A stretch of 64,000 nt of DNA from positions 15,860,501 to 15,924,500 of the forward strand of contig CM074858.1 in NCBI GenBank assembly GCA_037501455.1, written 5' to 3'. The notes under the pieces were generated by a model. The model was not told the DNA's origin. It ran no database searches and saw only the letters and a program-made list of their open reading frames with translations. The DNA comes from Lantana camara. Taxonomy: Eukaryota > Streptophyta > Magnoliopsida > Lamiales > Verbenaceae. Of the stretch, positions 21,210 through 32,390 are shown in pieces. The position numbers and the translations under genes were made by a program. Positions within the stretch are counted from its first letter, which is position 1. Every line of letters starts with the position of its first letter.

Positions 21210-22829
21210 GGGGTGGAGAATTACCAATTTCACACAAATAAAAATAAAAATATCATTCCTCTATTTAGATACCAAATTACAGATTGATTGCTAAGTAAGC
21301 TTTAGGGATGTAAAAATGATAACAAATAACAACTATTGATGATGAACACAATTCACAAACAGAATTGCTAGCCAAGAATCTCAATTATGACATATTTCAA
21401 ACACTAACAACAGATTAACATGATCCATTAAACATTAAAGTATCATATCAGGAACAAAATGCTCAGAAATTAATGCTATTATCCACCAATTACAGAATTA
21501 AACTATCACACTAGATTGTTCACCAACAATGTCAAACAAATGATATGATAAAGGAATGGTCTGGATCTTCAGCGCTATTATCCACCGCATGAATCAAGGA
21601 TCTTCAGCGCTTCTGCGGTGGTGGAAAGGTCTGGATCACCGGCGGTGATATACGGAATCAACACAAACTTGCAAACACCAAAAAAGCCATTGTTATGGAA
21701 TTGCTCTGAGACCCCATTTTACAGTCTACCAAGAATTGGAGAAATAAACCAATAATTCATCTACAGATACACCAAATAATCAAAATCAACAGTCAATTCT
21801 TACCTTTCCTTGTCGTTTTAATCTGGAGAAAGTTTCGGGACTCCAAGAACAATGCACCAAATTCAACAGGTTAACAGAAAATGGTGAAAGCCCTTCAAGA
21901 ATTAAATGAGGCTGAAGATATTACAAAGACTGGAGCACCAAACAACTTTGAAGGAATCTATCGTGCTAATGTCTTCTCTCGGCTATTCCACCCTAAACCT
22001 TAGAAAACACTGAACCCAGAAAACAAAGACTATTCTTTTTAGGACTGGTATCCAAGAAAATCATGTAACTGAAAACTTACAGATCGATGGAGGTGGAAGA
22101 AAGTTGAAAACTTTGCTGCCTATATAAACCCCTCTTCAACCCCCAACTGTAATCCTAGATCCATTGCATTTTCACAGTTTCAACGCGGTTTCTTCGTCTG
22201 ATTTCAAATGGGTATTTTTCCGCCGTGTCAATCTGCAGAGATGTTGGAGAAATTAATGAATACGGCGGTGGAATTGAGAAAAGAAAGGAAATTTGAGAAA
22301 TGGCTCGCTCAAGTCTGTGTGACCTAATTGAATTTTTTTTTTTTTAATACTGTAACGGGTCCTGGAGCGGGTCTGGATCGGACCCGTTAAGGACCCGTTA
22401 TTAATGGATCCATTTATTTAGGATCCAGACCCGCTCCAGGACCCATTGGAGCGGGTCCTTCACGGGTCTCATGGGGCGGGTCCGGGTCCTAGACCCGTTG
22501 GACCCTGCCCATTGCCATCCCTAGCCCTGACCCTCAATTATAAATATGGAGAATCACTCATACTCTGTAAGCAAGCTTCCATAGTTGAGCTCTGTTTATC
22601 TTTATCTTCTTTTTCATCACCTGATACTGACTTGAGATTCGGAGAGCCAAACTGGATCTCAACCCCCATTTCCCCAGCTTGGCCTTTTCACGCTTTGCTT
22701 GTGTTTGTTCCTAGCAGGTAGATCCCACGCCTTCCGGTGATCCTTGCCGGAACCTCTCACCTCAGTTTTTCCACTTATGCAAATTCTAAGTGTTGGAGTA
22801 TGACAACTCAGATGGGACCCATCAAACAT

Positions 22830-23640
22830 AATTTCAAAGTTGAAATATCTTGGGTTTGGAATTACTAATATAAGTTTTTTTCAAAAAATAAGAATTTTAT
22901 AAATTTATTTTGACTAAAGACTTTCTAATAAATACACATCTAACAAATTTCAAACTAGATCGCCATAATTGAAGTTAATGGCCACCAATTCAAAACCTAT
23001 AAAGCATATCTCCAAATTTAATAAATTTTGGTACTAAAATTGGATTTAGGAGAAAGAAAAAAAAAAAAAATTCCAAAATTTTGATATCTTTTAACAAATA
23101 TTTCTTTTGATCATATGCATATACTTACCACTAAATATTTATTTAGAAAATAAAAATAAAAAACCCTCCACATTTAATAAACAAAAACTCTTAAATTCCT
23201 AAAAGAATTATTCAAAAGCAATTCTCCCATACCTCCATGGAATAATACATGATAAAGACCCATTCACAGAATAATTTAATTTATTTTTCCAAAAATTCCT
23301 ATTATGGACTGTTTTTCAATATTTTAATCAATTGCCTCCACTTAAATCTATATTATAAAAAATAAAAAATTTCAACTAATTGGATGTGGGAAAAAATAAT
23401 AAACAGGATTATAGAAAAGCCATAAGCTAATTAATGGCGCATTAATAAACCGAGAAAGACAAAGACGGAGGGAAAAGTCTTTATTTCCTCCGAAGCCAAA
23501 TTATCCACCGCTTCTTCTGCTTTTCCCTTTCAACCAACAAACCCGCCTTTCCACCGCCGCGAATAAACCGTTGCTCCGCCGTAGTCTCTCTCCAAGATTA
23601 AATTACAAGTGTTTTTGATTTCCTTTCACTCTTTTTCTTC
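22830..23640. other. AT-rich spacer and CASPL promoter region
   Basis: No gene is recognised. A-rich runs lie at 23050-23070. From about 23450 the DNA becomes less AT-rich, with CT-rich stretches, as in plant leader regions, leading into the CASPL gene. Confidence 0.5.
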
Positions 23641-23652
23641 TGGGCCCCTTTC

Positions 23653-23832
23653 ATGTTTCGATGAGAAACGTGGCATGGGCCGGGGAGGGAGATTTAAATG
23701 GCTATGAGGGAGAAGTTGAGTGATCGGGGGTGTGGATATACGAGAATTCGAGGAAGAACAGAGGTTTATGCGTGGGTGATTATATGGAAGAATTACCGGG
23801 TGCTTTGGGGACTAGTGCGAGCTTGGCGTTGA
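23653..23832 (+). promoter_or_regulatory. Upstream AUGs in the CASPL leader
   Basis: Before the main ATG at 23784 there are upstream ATGs. One at 23653 stops after three codons. One at 23661 stops at 23721. The one at 23698 runs for 44 codons and stops at 23830-23832, overlapping the main start in another frame. If transcribed, they would be expected to lower translation of the CASPL frame; where transcription starts is not known. Confidence 0.4.
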
Positions 23833-25597
23833 GATTAGGACAGGCCATCTTCGCTGTTGCTTCGCTGCTCTTCATGTGTTTGGATATCGAGTTCTACAAT
23901 TACACTGCCTTCTGGTAATTTTTCTGATTGTTTTTCTTGTTTTTTTTTTCCCCTTTTGTTTTTACTCTGTTTTCGTGTTTGTTGTTGCTTTCTGTTTGAT
24001 TGTTTAGACGGTTATTATGCCTGTTGAATGATGTTCTTCGTTCTGTTATGTTTCTGGAATTTGTTCTGCAATCTTATGTTTTTGGGTTCATCTATGGAGA
24101 TGGGATGATCGCATGATTTGTGCGTAAGAACAGCTTGCGATTTTTTATGATTACAATTTCGACAAACTTTGCTTTTATTTTTATTTTTTATTTAGTTTTT
24201 TGTCGGTGGAGCAAAACTGGTTGACAGCTATGTTTTGACGTCTTCAGGGGTTGTGGTGATAATAATTCAGAAAAAAGAAAATGGGATGAGATGATGAAGA
24301 CAAAAAAAAATTGGGAATTTAGGAAGAGGACAATAATCAGATTGTGCACTCCTATTATGGTTTTGCCTCAAAGACTGCTAATTCTTGGACGCGAATATGA
24401 ATTTCCAGAATTAGAGTATCCTGGAATTGACATATTATTACTCTAATCTCGGTCCTTAATATCTGTGATCAGTAATATCCGTGATCTGTATCTGCTGATT
24501 AGCTAGTATCAGTGTGTGTGAGTGTGTACAGTCACTTGTTTTCAGTAGAACCTGTGTCTATGTCTTGTCTGCAAAGAGTGCTTTCGGAAAGCACAACATG
24601 TGGGATATATTCTCAAATACTTTGCCAAGTATAGTCCAGTGACTCCAGTCTTTTGATTTTTTGAATACCTAAAGAAAACATCTAGTGACTTATACGACTC
24701 TATGTAAAGAAGATGCAATAGTAATGGATATTGGAATAGCCTAGTTCGTTATATGGTGCATTGCCATGAAACAAACCTTAAAATTATCCAGTATATGAGC
24801 GATTGGGAGGATTTTGTTGAATGATCACAGCGTCTCAAAGTTGAGGAGAATCAATTAACTTTATAGTACTTAGTATCTCAACACACTCCCTTACGTGTAG
24901 GTGGACACAGCACATACACTCTCAGGTGCAGGAACTTCTTTTGTGTGGCCTTTGCACATGAAAATTTTTGGACAAATGGGCAAAGCTGATGATTCGACCT
25001 TAGACATGGTCTTTGGTCGCTGGTATCATATTGTTGAATGACCATGTCATCCAAAAGTTCAAGTTGTTGGGAGAATCGTTAAATATTTAAATATCACAGC
25101 AACTTCAAATCGCTTTGTGCAGGAATCGATTTCAGTTATGCACCCCATTGATTGATCAAGGTTTTTGCTCTTTCTAATTGCAGTTTTTTGGTAACAATTA
25201 TGGGGTTGATAATTCCATGGAGCTTGACTTTGGCGGTGGTGGATGTGTTCTCAGTTTTCGTTAAACGCCCTGCTCGTCAACCGGGGATACTTTCCATTGT
25301 TGTCATAGGAGATTGGGTACGCATCTTTATCATATATTTCATCCACCCCCTTCGTTTTTATCATATTCCACACTCATCCTCGTAAATCTCATCATTCGCT
25401 CGTAGGTCCTCTCTTTTCTGTCTCTAGCAGCATCTTGCTCGACGGCTAGCGTGACGAGTCTCTTGCTTGCTTCTGAAGGATTCTGTGGGATAAAGTTATG
25501 CACAAGGTACCAATTGGCTGCTGCTATGGCCTTCTTATCATGGTTCCTCTCGCTGTCCTCGTTCCTCTTCAATCTCTGGCTTCTTCCTTCGATGTAG
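23784..25597 (+). CDS. CASP-like protein, CASPL5 type (three exons)
   Basis: The exons are 23784-23914, 25184-25316 and 25406-25597, giving 151 residues; all introns are GT-AG (acceptors TTGCAG and TCGTAG). The protein has the four-helix MARVEL-like fold of plant CASPL proteins: membrane segments near residues 14-35, 45-67, 79-100 and 124-147, with Arg17 in helix 1 and Asp87 (GDW) in helix 3, the two charged residues conserved in this family. 'LRLGQAIFA', 'NYTAFC', 'GDWV', 'CTRYQLAAAMAFLSWF' and the short C-terminus match subfamily 5 and its usual length near 150. CASPL proteins are plasma-membrane scaffold-like proteins related to Casparian-strip organisers; the precise role of group 5 is not settled. 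The first ATG in frame after the upstream stop was chosen. An intron of 1.27 kb follows exon 1. No damage is visible. Confidence 0.9.
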
Positions 25598-25880
25598 TTT
25601 CACACCTATCTCTAATTCTTGCAATTTGGCATGCATATGTAGAAAATTAAATGGGAAATGCTAAGAAGATTTTGTGTATTGGTCTGTGAATTTATAGTGG
25701 TGTTCATTGTGGTCTTGCAAGTGTACAGTTTTTATACGGGGTTTCAGGTCCCCATTACATTTTGTAATAAATGGAAAGAATTGGCTCATTTCCAGGTTTC
25801 ATAGCTATTTATCCTCATTTATCAACAATTTTGGGTAATTTAAGTTCGGACTTGGTTCGAACGAACCAATCTAACAAGAG
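25598..25880. other. Probable 3' region of the CASPL gene
   Basis: AT-rich sequence follows the stop codon. It probably contains the 3' untranslated region; no clear poly(A) signal could be fixed. Confidence 0.4.
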
Positions 25881-25884
25881 AAAT

Positions 25885-26085
25885 GTAAGGAGAGACGGAG
25901 TGTTCTACATGGATCCCGATTCAATGTAAAAGGAGACGTTATTCGCTCGAGCCAATGTAAGAAGAGACGGAGTGTTTTAGATCCCGATTCAGCGTAACAA
26001 GAGATGTTATTCATGTATCCCGATTCAATTAACAAGAGACGTTATTCGGTCTAGCCAATGTGACGCGAGACAAAGTGTTGTATGC
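25885..26085. repeat. Imperfect interspersed repeats (GAGACGGAGTGTT units)
   Basis: GAGACGGAGTGTT or a close variant occurs near 25892, 25963 and 26067, alternating with 'CCCGATTCAATGTAA' and 'AGACGTTATTCG' segments. It is a short degenerate tandem array of about 70-100-bp units. Confidence 0.75.
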
Positions 26086-26343
26086 TAATCGAGAAACATT
26101 GAAGTTCATATAGTTGCTTAGGAAAAATGGAATCTGAGGTACAATTGGTGCGAGTATTTGCCCATTAACCGAAGAAATTAAAACAAGGCGCATCAACGAA
26201 GTCCAAAAGAGTATAAAATTTGCTAAATTTCAATGCCAATTTTATCTGATTATAATCTGAAATATATAAACACGAAATCGTACAATTACTTTGTGCAAAT
26301 ATTAATAATTAAACAAAATCAAAATACTATTTTATTTTTTTGA

Positions 26344-26735
26344 GCAAATATCATATTTAGTACCTAATATTTCAAGTTTGTATCACTTTAGTCCCTAAAG
26401 TTTCAAAAGTAACAAATAGGTCCCTATTATTATTAATTTATCTCAAGTTAGTCCCCCAATAACTTTTTCTGTAAGAATGTGACTGTGAAAAAAATCATGT
26501 ATGTCAGGTATGCAATTAGTAAGAATATTCTTATTTTGTACCTTTAAAGTGACACACTTCAAGACCAATTAGAAAAAAAAAATAAATAAAATCCGGCCAC
26601 ATTTACATTAGAGAAGTTGTTGAGGGACTAATTTAAAACAGATCAGTAACATTAGGGACTTAATTGTTACTTTTGAAACTTTAGTGACTTAAGTGATACA
26701 AATTCGAAACTTTAGGGACTACACATAATATTTGC
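26344..26735. mobile_element. MITE with long terminal inverted repeats
   Basis: The left arm, GCAAATATCATATTTAGTAC and onward for about 83 bp, is mirrored by the right arm ending ATAATATTTGC. Both arms contain TTTAGTCCCTAAAGTTTC-like sequence. Length is about 392 bp with no coding capacity. A target duplication cannot be fixed because both flanks are T-rich. The style is Mutator-like. Confidence 0.8.
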
Positions 26736-28500
26736 TTTTTTTTTTTTTTTCATAATTGATATTTCATTTCCTTTTTTATTATTATATTTTTATAGTGAGC
26801 TGCACAGCTTGGTCATAAACGATCTTGTGAAATAACACATTATAAGGAACAATGTTTCATTAATCATAATGCCCTATACTTTACACATTATAGTGACTCA
26901 TTAAATATATTATTCAATTAAAACTTTGAACTGGCATCGAATTTGAATTATAATTGATCAATTGACAATTCTAACCAATAGTTTTAGTGTTGCAATCTGG
27001 GCCTGGGCCCAATTCCAAAGTCTGTGATAAAGCCTTTTTGAAGTAAACGAAAGGTCGTGGGCTACAATTGTTCTTCCACGCTACCAATATTCCTAGGGCT
27101 GTCCACATGATCACATCCTAATCTGAATCCCATCCTAATTTTGTCATATTCAACCGATAAAAAAAAAATTGATATACCGCATTTAATTATAATATCTGGC
27201 TTTATGAACATTTCCCGGAAGTTTAATCAAAGTATAAAAAAAAAAGAATCTTATTGTTAAAAAATATGAAAATGAATTGAGGTTGGGACAAGAATTATGA
27301 AAAATACTCTAAAAAAATTATATATGAAAATTCTTTGTTCAGAATGTTTTCGGTAATTATTCAATTTATAAGATTTTTTCTTTTGATTTTTGTTTGGATT
27401 TAAGGCTCAATAGAATATTCGTACTTATCCCAGACCCCAGTGCATGCAAGAGTCGTAGGAGTACCTAGGCAATTACATTACACCCAAAATAAAAAACACA
27501 TTATGTATAAATGAAAAAATTATGAAAATAGAATATGTGAATAGGAATTAAAGTGTTTAGCCGGGGCGGCCGGGTGTTGAGGTCCACAGCATTGATAAAG
27601 CGACGTCGTGTTGCCGGTTGGCGAGCCTGCTGGATTAAGAGTATGTAGTTAGGGATATGGAGGTTTGGATACTGAGTTTCACTATTTTCACGACATTCAG
27701 ATTCGCCGCCTTTATTTGCCCCATTTACACATTCTTTTTCCTTATTATTATGGGACTACAAATATTTATTTATCTATTTATTTATGAAAATATAAATCAA
27801 TTATTTTGGAACCAACTCCAACCGTGTACACTCTGATTTTCTGAATTGACAGCTCAAATCGACACACGTGCATGCATGTAATGCCCCCAACCTCTACATC
27901 CTGTCGTCTTCCCTTCAACAAATATGAACTAATTAATACGGAAATAACACACATATATTATTTATTAATTAAATGTAGCCCCCTCTTGAATTTATTTTGC
28001 CTGGATTAATTTATTCTGAAGACAACAAATGCAACTATGTAATTTTTAATCAGAATGTTAGTCTTTAACGTCTCATCAAATGTATTGGCATCTCAGAAAT
28101 GTGGTAATATATATGTAGCTTAGAGTACATATCCTAGAATTTAGCTTTTTGTTCCCCACTACTGCTGGATATCTTTCTATGATAAAACTTTGGGGAATTT
28201 TTCATTTTGGTGCCCCTTAGAAGGCATATTTCAAAAGTAGTGTACTTTTAAAATCCATTTTAATTCTGGTGTTTGGTGCATTTCTAAAACGGTTTTATTA
28301 AGTTTTTTTAATATACTTTTAAGATAAAATGTGTTTTAAAGGTTTTTTTCAAAGTACTCTTTTTCTCATTAATATATGATTAATTTAATCAATTCTCATC
28401 TAAAATAGTATATAAGGTTTAAGTTTTTCTTCTATTATTGCTTTAAAACCATTTCTAATTTAAGATGATCGCCAACACGACACTCGATGTGAGTTTGCAC
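26736..28500. other. AT-rich spacer without recognised gene
   Basis: This holds unrelated AT-rich sequence with poly-A runs (27163, 27237). A short GC-richer patch at 27556-27640 has no long open frame. I see no RNA gene. Confidence 0.55.
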
Positions 28501-28504
28501 CTAT

Positions 28505-28645
28505 GATGCACGGACACGGGCACGGCGACACGACACGGATACGGCGACACGGATTTTTTCTTGAATTTCCCACGTAAGGAGTGTCGGACACGAGTGTCCG
28601 ACACGACACGGCATGACACGACACGACACGACACGACACGACAAA
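28505..28645. repeat. ACACG-rich dispersed repeat
   Basis: Runs of CGACACGG and (ACACG)n at 28505-28553 and 28586-28643 surround a perfect 11-bp inverted repeat, GTGTCGGACAC, two bases, GTGTCCGACAC (28581-28604). A diverged relative lies at 37030-37210. Confidence 0.85.
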
Positions 28646-28649
28646 ATGA

Positions 28650-29309
28650 TATTTTTAGAAGTGTTCGTGCATCATACACATATATAAAAATAGTTTTGAA
28701 TTTAAGAGGATCACCAACACCACTCTTATGTGAGCTAAAAGTGGCATGGTTATTGGGCCTGATACAGAATATTGAAATATCTAATAGTAAATTTAACACT
28801 AGTTTGTACCTGAAATAAAAAATCGAACTCTTAACATATGATTAAAGATGAATCAGTCTTAGTAATATATGTGAGATATGATAAAGAAATTAAAAGATTA
28901 TGTCCTATAATTTGAATCGTTTATTAATACGTTTGACGTGTATGAATGAGAAAAATATGAGATAAAATACAAACTTGAATCACAAAATCCAAATTTGATA
29001 GTTGTTATTACATAAATATATTTAAAAGGCGCAAATAATTGCTTCACAAAATGCAAGACATATAATAAAAAGAAAAATGCATGGCCATAATTCATAATTC
29101 GACCTAAATTGAAGCAGTTCCATTAATTACACCATCATGGCCTTGCGCTGGCAGGAGTTTAAATACAAAGGTACAGATGGAGAAGAATTAATGATCTTCA
29201 TCGCGGATCGCAGTCCCCTCACCAAACTGGATAATGTATGTGCATTACCAATTATTGATGAACACTAAATTACATTAAAGAAAAAGACACACACTTAATT
29301 AATTTAATG
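28650..29309. other. AT-rich spacer
   Basis: No gene or clear repeat is recognised. The open frames here are short and of biased composition. Confidence 0.55.
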
Positions 29310-29548
29310 CTAGACTCTACAAGGAGTAGATGACTTAAATGGTAAGCATTTGTACCTATGAATCGGTAGGTTACGGGTTTAAGTTTTATTAAAATAATTG
29401 GGAACTAACATTAATCCTCTAAAAAAAAGTCAATAAGAGTTCGTTCAAGTGGTTAATGAATTTATTCTCCAGGACAATATTTCCGTTTCGAATCCCATTT
29501 GGGTATAAGTGTATTTAAAAAAAAAAAAAAAAAGTCTAGACTCTATAA
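29310..29548 (+). mobile_element. tRNA-derived SINE
   Basis: The element 29323-29535 begins with tRNA-like promoter boxes: A-box-like GATGACTTAAATGG and B-box-like GGTTACGGGTTTAAG. It ends in a run of A (29517-29533). It is flanked by the 13-bp repeats CTAGACTCTACAA (29310-29322) and CTAGACTCTATAA (29536-29548), with one mismatch, as left by LINE-driven retroposition. Length is about 213 bp. The boxes are slightly decayed. Confidence 0.75.
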
Positions 29549-32114
29549 CTAATTCAACATATATTAAGATTTAAGAACTAAGAAGTGAGATTTATTCAAA
29601 GTACATTGATGGCAAGCATGTGAAGGAAGCTTCGACGACCCCCACCCCCTATGTATCCTAATCATTTAAAGCAATCACTTTATTTGTATTTAAAGCTAAT
29701 TGATGTCCCAAACTCTACACTTTTTCCTTCAATAGTTGGCCAAAAGGGCAGCATTACAGCTAATCATGCCCAAGATTCCGAGAGAGAGAGAGAGAGAGAT
29801 TATTATTGGTACAAAACCAACTAAGCTTACACCACTAATTGCTTCAATTTTATATAGGAATTAATCAAGATTTTCATACTGCTTTGTTGGTGGGTTACGT
29901 TGCACCATAACATCTAGCGACTGCGTATGTGAGATTTTGTTCTCAATTATCAATTTCAATTTGTAATCAGCTGTTATAATTAGGGAAATTAGATAAAATA
30001 TAGGGAATTATTTTAAATATAAATAAAAAAATTGGTGTGAAAGAGAAGGGAAGCAAACAGGACAGGACAGAAAGGCAAGTGGGTGTGGGGTTGTTGGGTA
30101 TGGGGGGTTTTCTGAGTTGCTTTGTCCCAAACTTCTACGTGCCTTTCTGCATGTGTTGCACCTCTGCTCAGTCGTCTTGCCCATCTGCCACGTTTCCTAA
30201 TACTTTTCTTCCACCACCACTCTTCCCATTAGCTCTCAACTCTGAACACTCTGAACGGCATAGTTACCCTTTTTTTTTTTTTTTTTTTTTTTTAACACAC
30301 ACCCTAAGTTGTTCGAGCTCGGGTAATTATTTTTGAAAAACAACCCTCAAACCAATTGATCAATCTTTATTGGCTGAACAGCATAATTTCTTGTTATAAT
30401 GTATGAATATCTTTAAAAATATTATTTTATTATTTCGTCATGTTGGACTATATCTTGTCTTATTTTTTACTTAAATTTTTTTTTTTTAAATTATATCTTT
30501 ATATCTATATCGTCGTATTCATATCTATACAATATGAATGACTTGATTTTGCACTGGTTTGATTTCCCATGTTTTATTTTCTCCATATAACCGTTGAGAC
30601 GCTTATTATAAGTGCCTTTCCTTTTCGGGGTAAATATGAGGGGTAATTGGTTGAGATGAAAATGAGTGAACACAAACATTAGGTTTTATCATGTACGTAT
30701 TAAAATTTTAAAAATATTATTTTGTTATTTATCAAACACGTTCTATAAGATAATTGTGAATGTATATTTGGTGTAGAGGTATTTGCATTTTGACTTTTTC
30801 GATAATGTGGCCTTACAAATTATAAGTAGAAGGATGAATTACGAATATTTCCCAGAAGATGAAATTTTGAGTTTGTTATAATAATAATAAGGGGCAATTT
30901 TGAATAGTACCAAAAAGTTGAAAGAATTCCCTTTCATTCCCCAGTTTTGAAAAACTTCCCTTTCACTCCTCAATTGAAAAACACAATCTTTTTTCACTCC
31001 CCATCTTTTCAGAATGTTGTATCAAAATTCAGGAATCACGTACTTAAATCCTCAAATGATATATTTTTTTCACGAAATGGTATATAAGAGAAGTTTTTTA
31101 AAATTGGGGAGTGAAAGGAATTTCACATATCGCTTAAGGAGTTTTGAGGAATTATCCGTAATAATAATAATAATAAAAGAAGGGAAGTAAGATATATATA
31201 GTATAGCCAACCAAATAAAGCATATGATTAGCATTTGAGGACAAAACTTTACGAGCGTATCTCGTAACAACAAAAATTGTACATTAGTACGTGGATATGA
31301 TATTTATTACAGATGTCCTTACAAGGACAAAAAAGGAAGAATGGAAGTATACGCGAATAAGGACAAAGTAAACCTTGCCGATCAACAGTCACAAAAATTG
31401 AGAGGAAAAAAGTAATTACCTTTATTGTAGCCTAACCCTAGCAGCTATTAATCTATTACCATTATTATTTCGCGCTTAATTAATTAATTAATTAATAATA
31501 AATAAAGTGCTTGGATTTACTATAACATTAAATAAATAAACTAAGGACCATTAGCAATACAATGCACGTACGTACTCGATCTCTCCCTCCCTCCCAGCTG
31601 TGGTCGCCACTGTATGGACCAATCGGGGTGGCTGCATGTATAATTTCTTGTGGTCCATTTTCCAGCTTATCTTATCTCACTTTTCAATTTTTAATTCTAT
31701 TATTCAAGCCAGAAAAGGATGTGTAATTACTAATTACTTAAAGTAAATCATGATTTGAGATCTAATGGGACGCAAATGATGTGTCTTGTTTTACTTAGGG
31801 AGTTGAAATCCATATTTAGTGATTCCATTTTGAGTTTAATCTTATAGATGTCAAGAGCTTATAAAAGAATACTTGTTATTTAAAACAAGATAATCACTAC
31901 CCACATATACTAAAATTATTTTTTTGGGATACGATAAGTAGAAGATTTAACATGGAAAATGCCAAAAAACGTTAAAAAACAAATATCAATGTACTGCATC
32001 ATGTTCTTAAAACACCCACTTGGTGATAACTTTATTAAATCTATTCCAATTTTTCTTTTTTTAAATATATCGATCAAAAAAGATCAAGAAGTATTTAACG
32101 AGAATCACCTTTAT
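29549..32114. other. AT-rich spacer with simple repeats
   Basis: It contains (GA)n at 29781-29799, a T-run of about 23 at 30270-30292, and a (TTAA)n-like run at 31474-31496. An imperfect inverted region with 'CCCTTTCACTCC' and 'GGGGAGTGAAAGG' arms (about 30890-31160) looks like a decayed MITE. No gene is recognised. Confidence 0.55.
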
Positions 32115-32390
32115 TTATTAAGCCCTGGGTGTAAAGTACACCATTTGAATCCACAAATGGACTATCAAGAACATATAAAAGTATTAAGCTCTAAGGGGTT
32201 ATAAAGTACACATTGTGAAACCACATATCAACTATCAAGAACTTATAAAAACATTAAGCTTTGGGTATAAACTACACATTGTGAATCCACATATCAACTA
32301 TAAAAAATATATAAAAGTATTAAACTCTAAGGTGTAAAGTACACCTTGTAAATTCACAGATCGACTATCAAGAATATATAAAAGTACCCT
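32115..32390. repeat. 66-70-bp minisatellite, four copies
   Basis: Units containing GTAAAGTACAC, TTGTGAATCCAC, ATATCAACTATCAAGAA and TATAAAAGTATTAAGCT start near 32131, 32201, 32267 and 32334. The copies differ by scattered substitutions. Confidence 0.88.

Larger units (their letters stand above)
19795..22531. mobile_element. Non-autonomous hAT transposon
   Basis: The element 19803-22523 (2721 bp) has ends TAGGGTTGGCAATGGG and the complement of TAGGGATGGCAATGGG. It is flanked by the perfect 8-bp duplication GCCCTGAC (19795-19802, 22524-22531). Both subterminal regions are packed with GGGTCTGGATC/GACCCGTT motifs, the likely transposase-binding repeats of this hAT group. No hAT transposase (BED finger, dimerisation region) is found inside. 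It does hold a captured gene fragment at 20639-21209. Confidence 0.93.
19166..22829. mobile_element. Solo LTR E, interrupted by a hAT element
   Basis: It starts TGATGGGG at 19171 and ends GGGACCCATCA at 22824, with the inverted ends TGATGGG/CCCATCA. It is flanked by the perfect 5-bp repeat AACAT (19166-19170, 22825-22829). Removing the hAT insert and its duplication leaves about 925 bp, typical of an LTR, and no internal region is present. Inside are several copies of GAGTCTCCCCTCGGGCTCGAG-like units (19300-19440) and, after the hAT, a promoter-like TATAAATA (22534-22541) followed by CTGACTTGAGATTCGGAGAG, a form common in plant LTRs. Its lineage is not determined. Confidence 0.82.

Noticed and set aside
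22446..22721. Plus-strand frame across the hAT right end
   Set aside because: It crosses the transposon boundary and target duplication, so it cannot be a conserved gene.
30037..30336. Plus-strand frame of 99 codons
   Set aside because: It ends in a poly-T-coded Phe run and Pro/Cys-rich stretches of no family; composition explains it.
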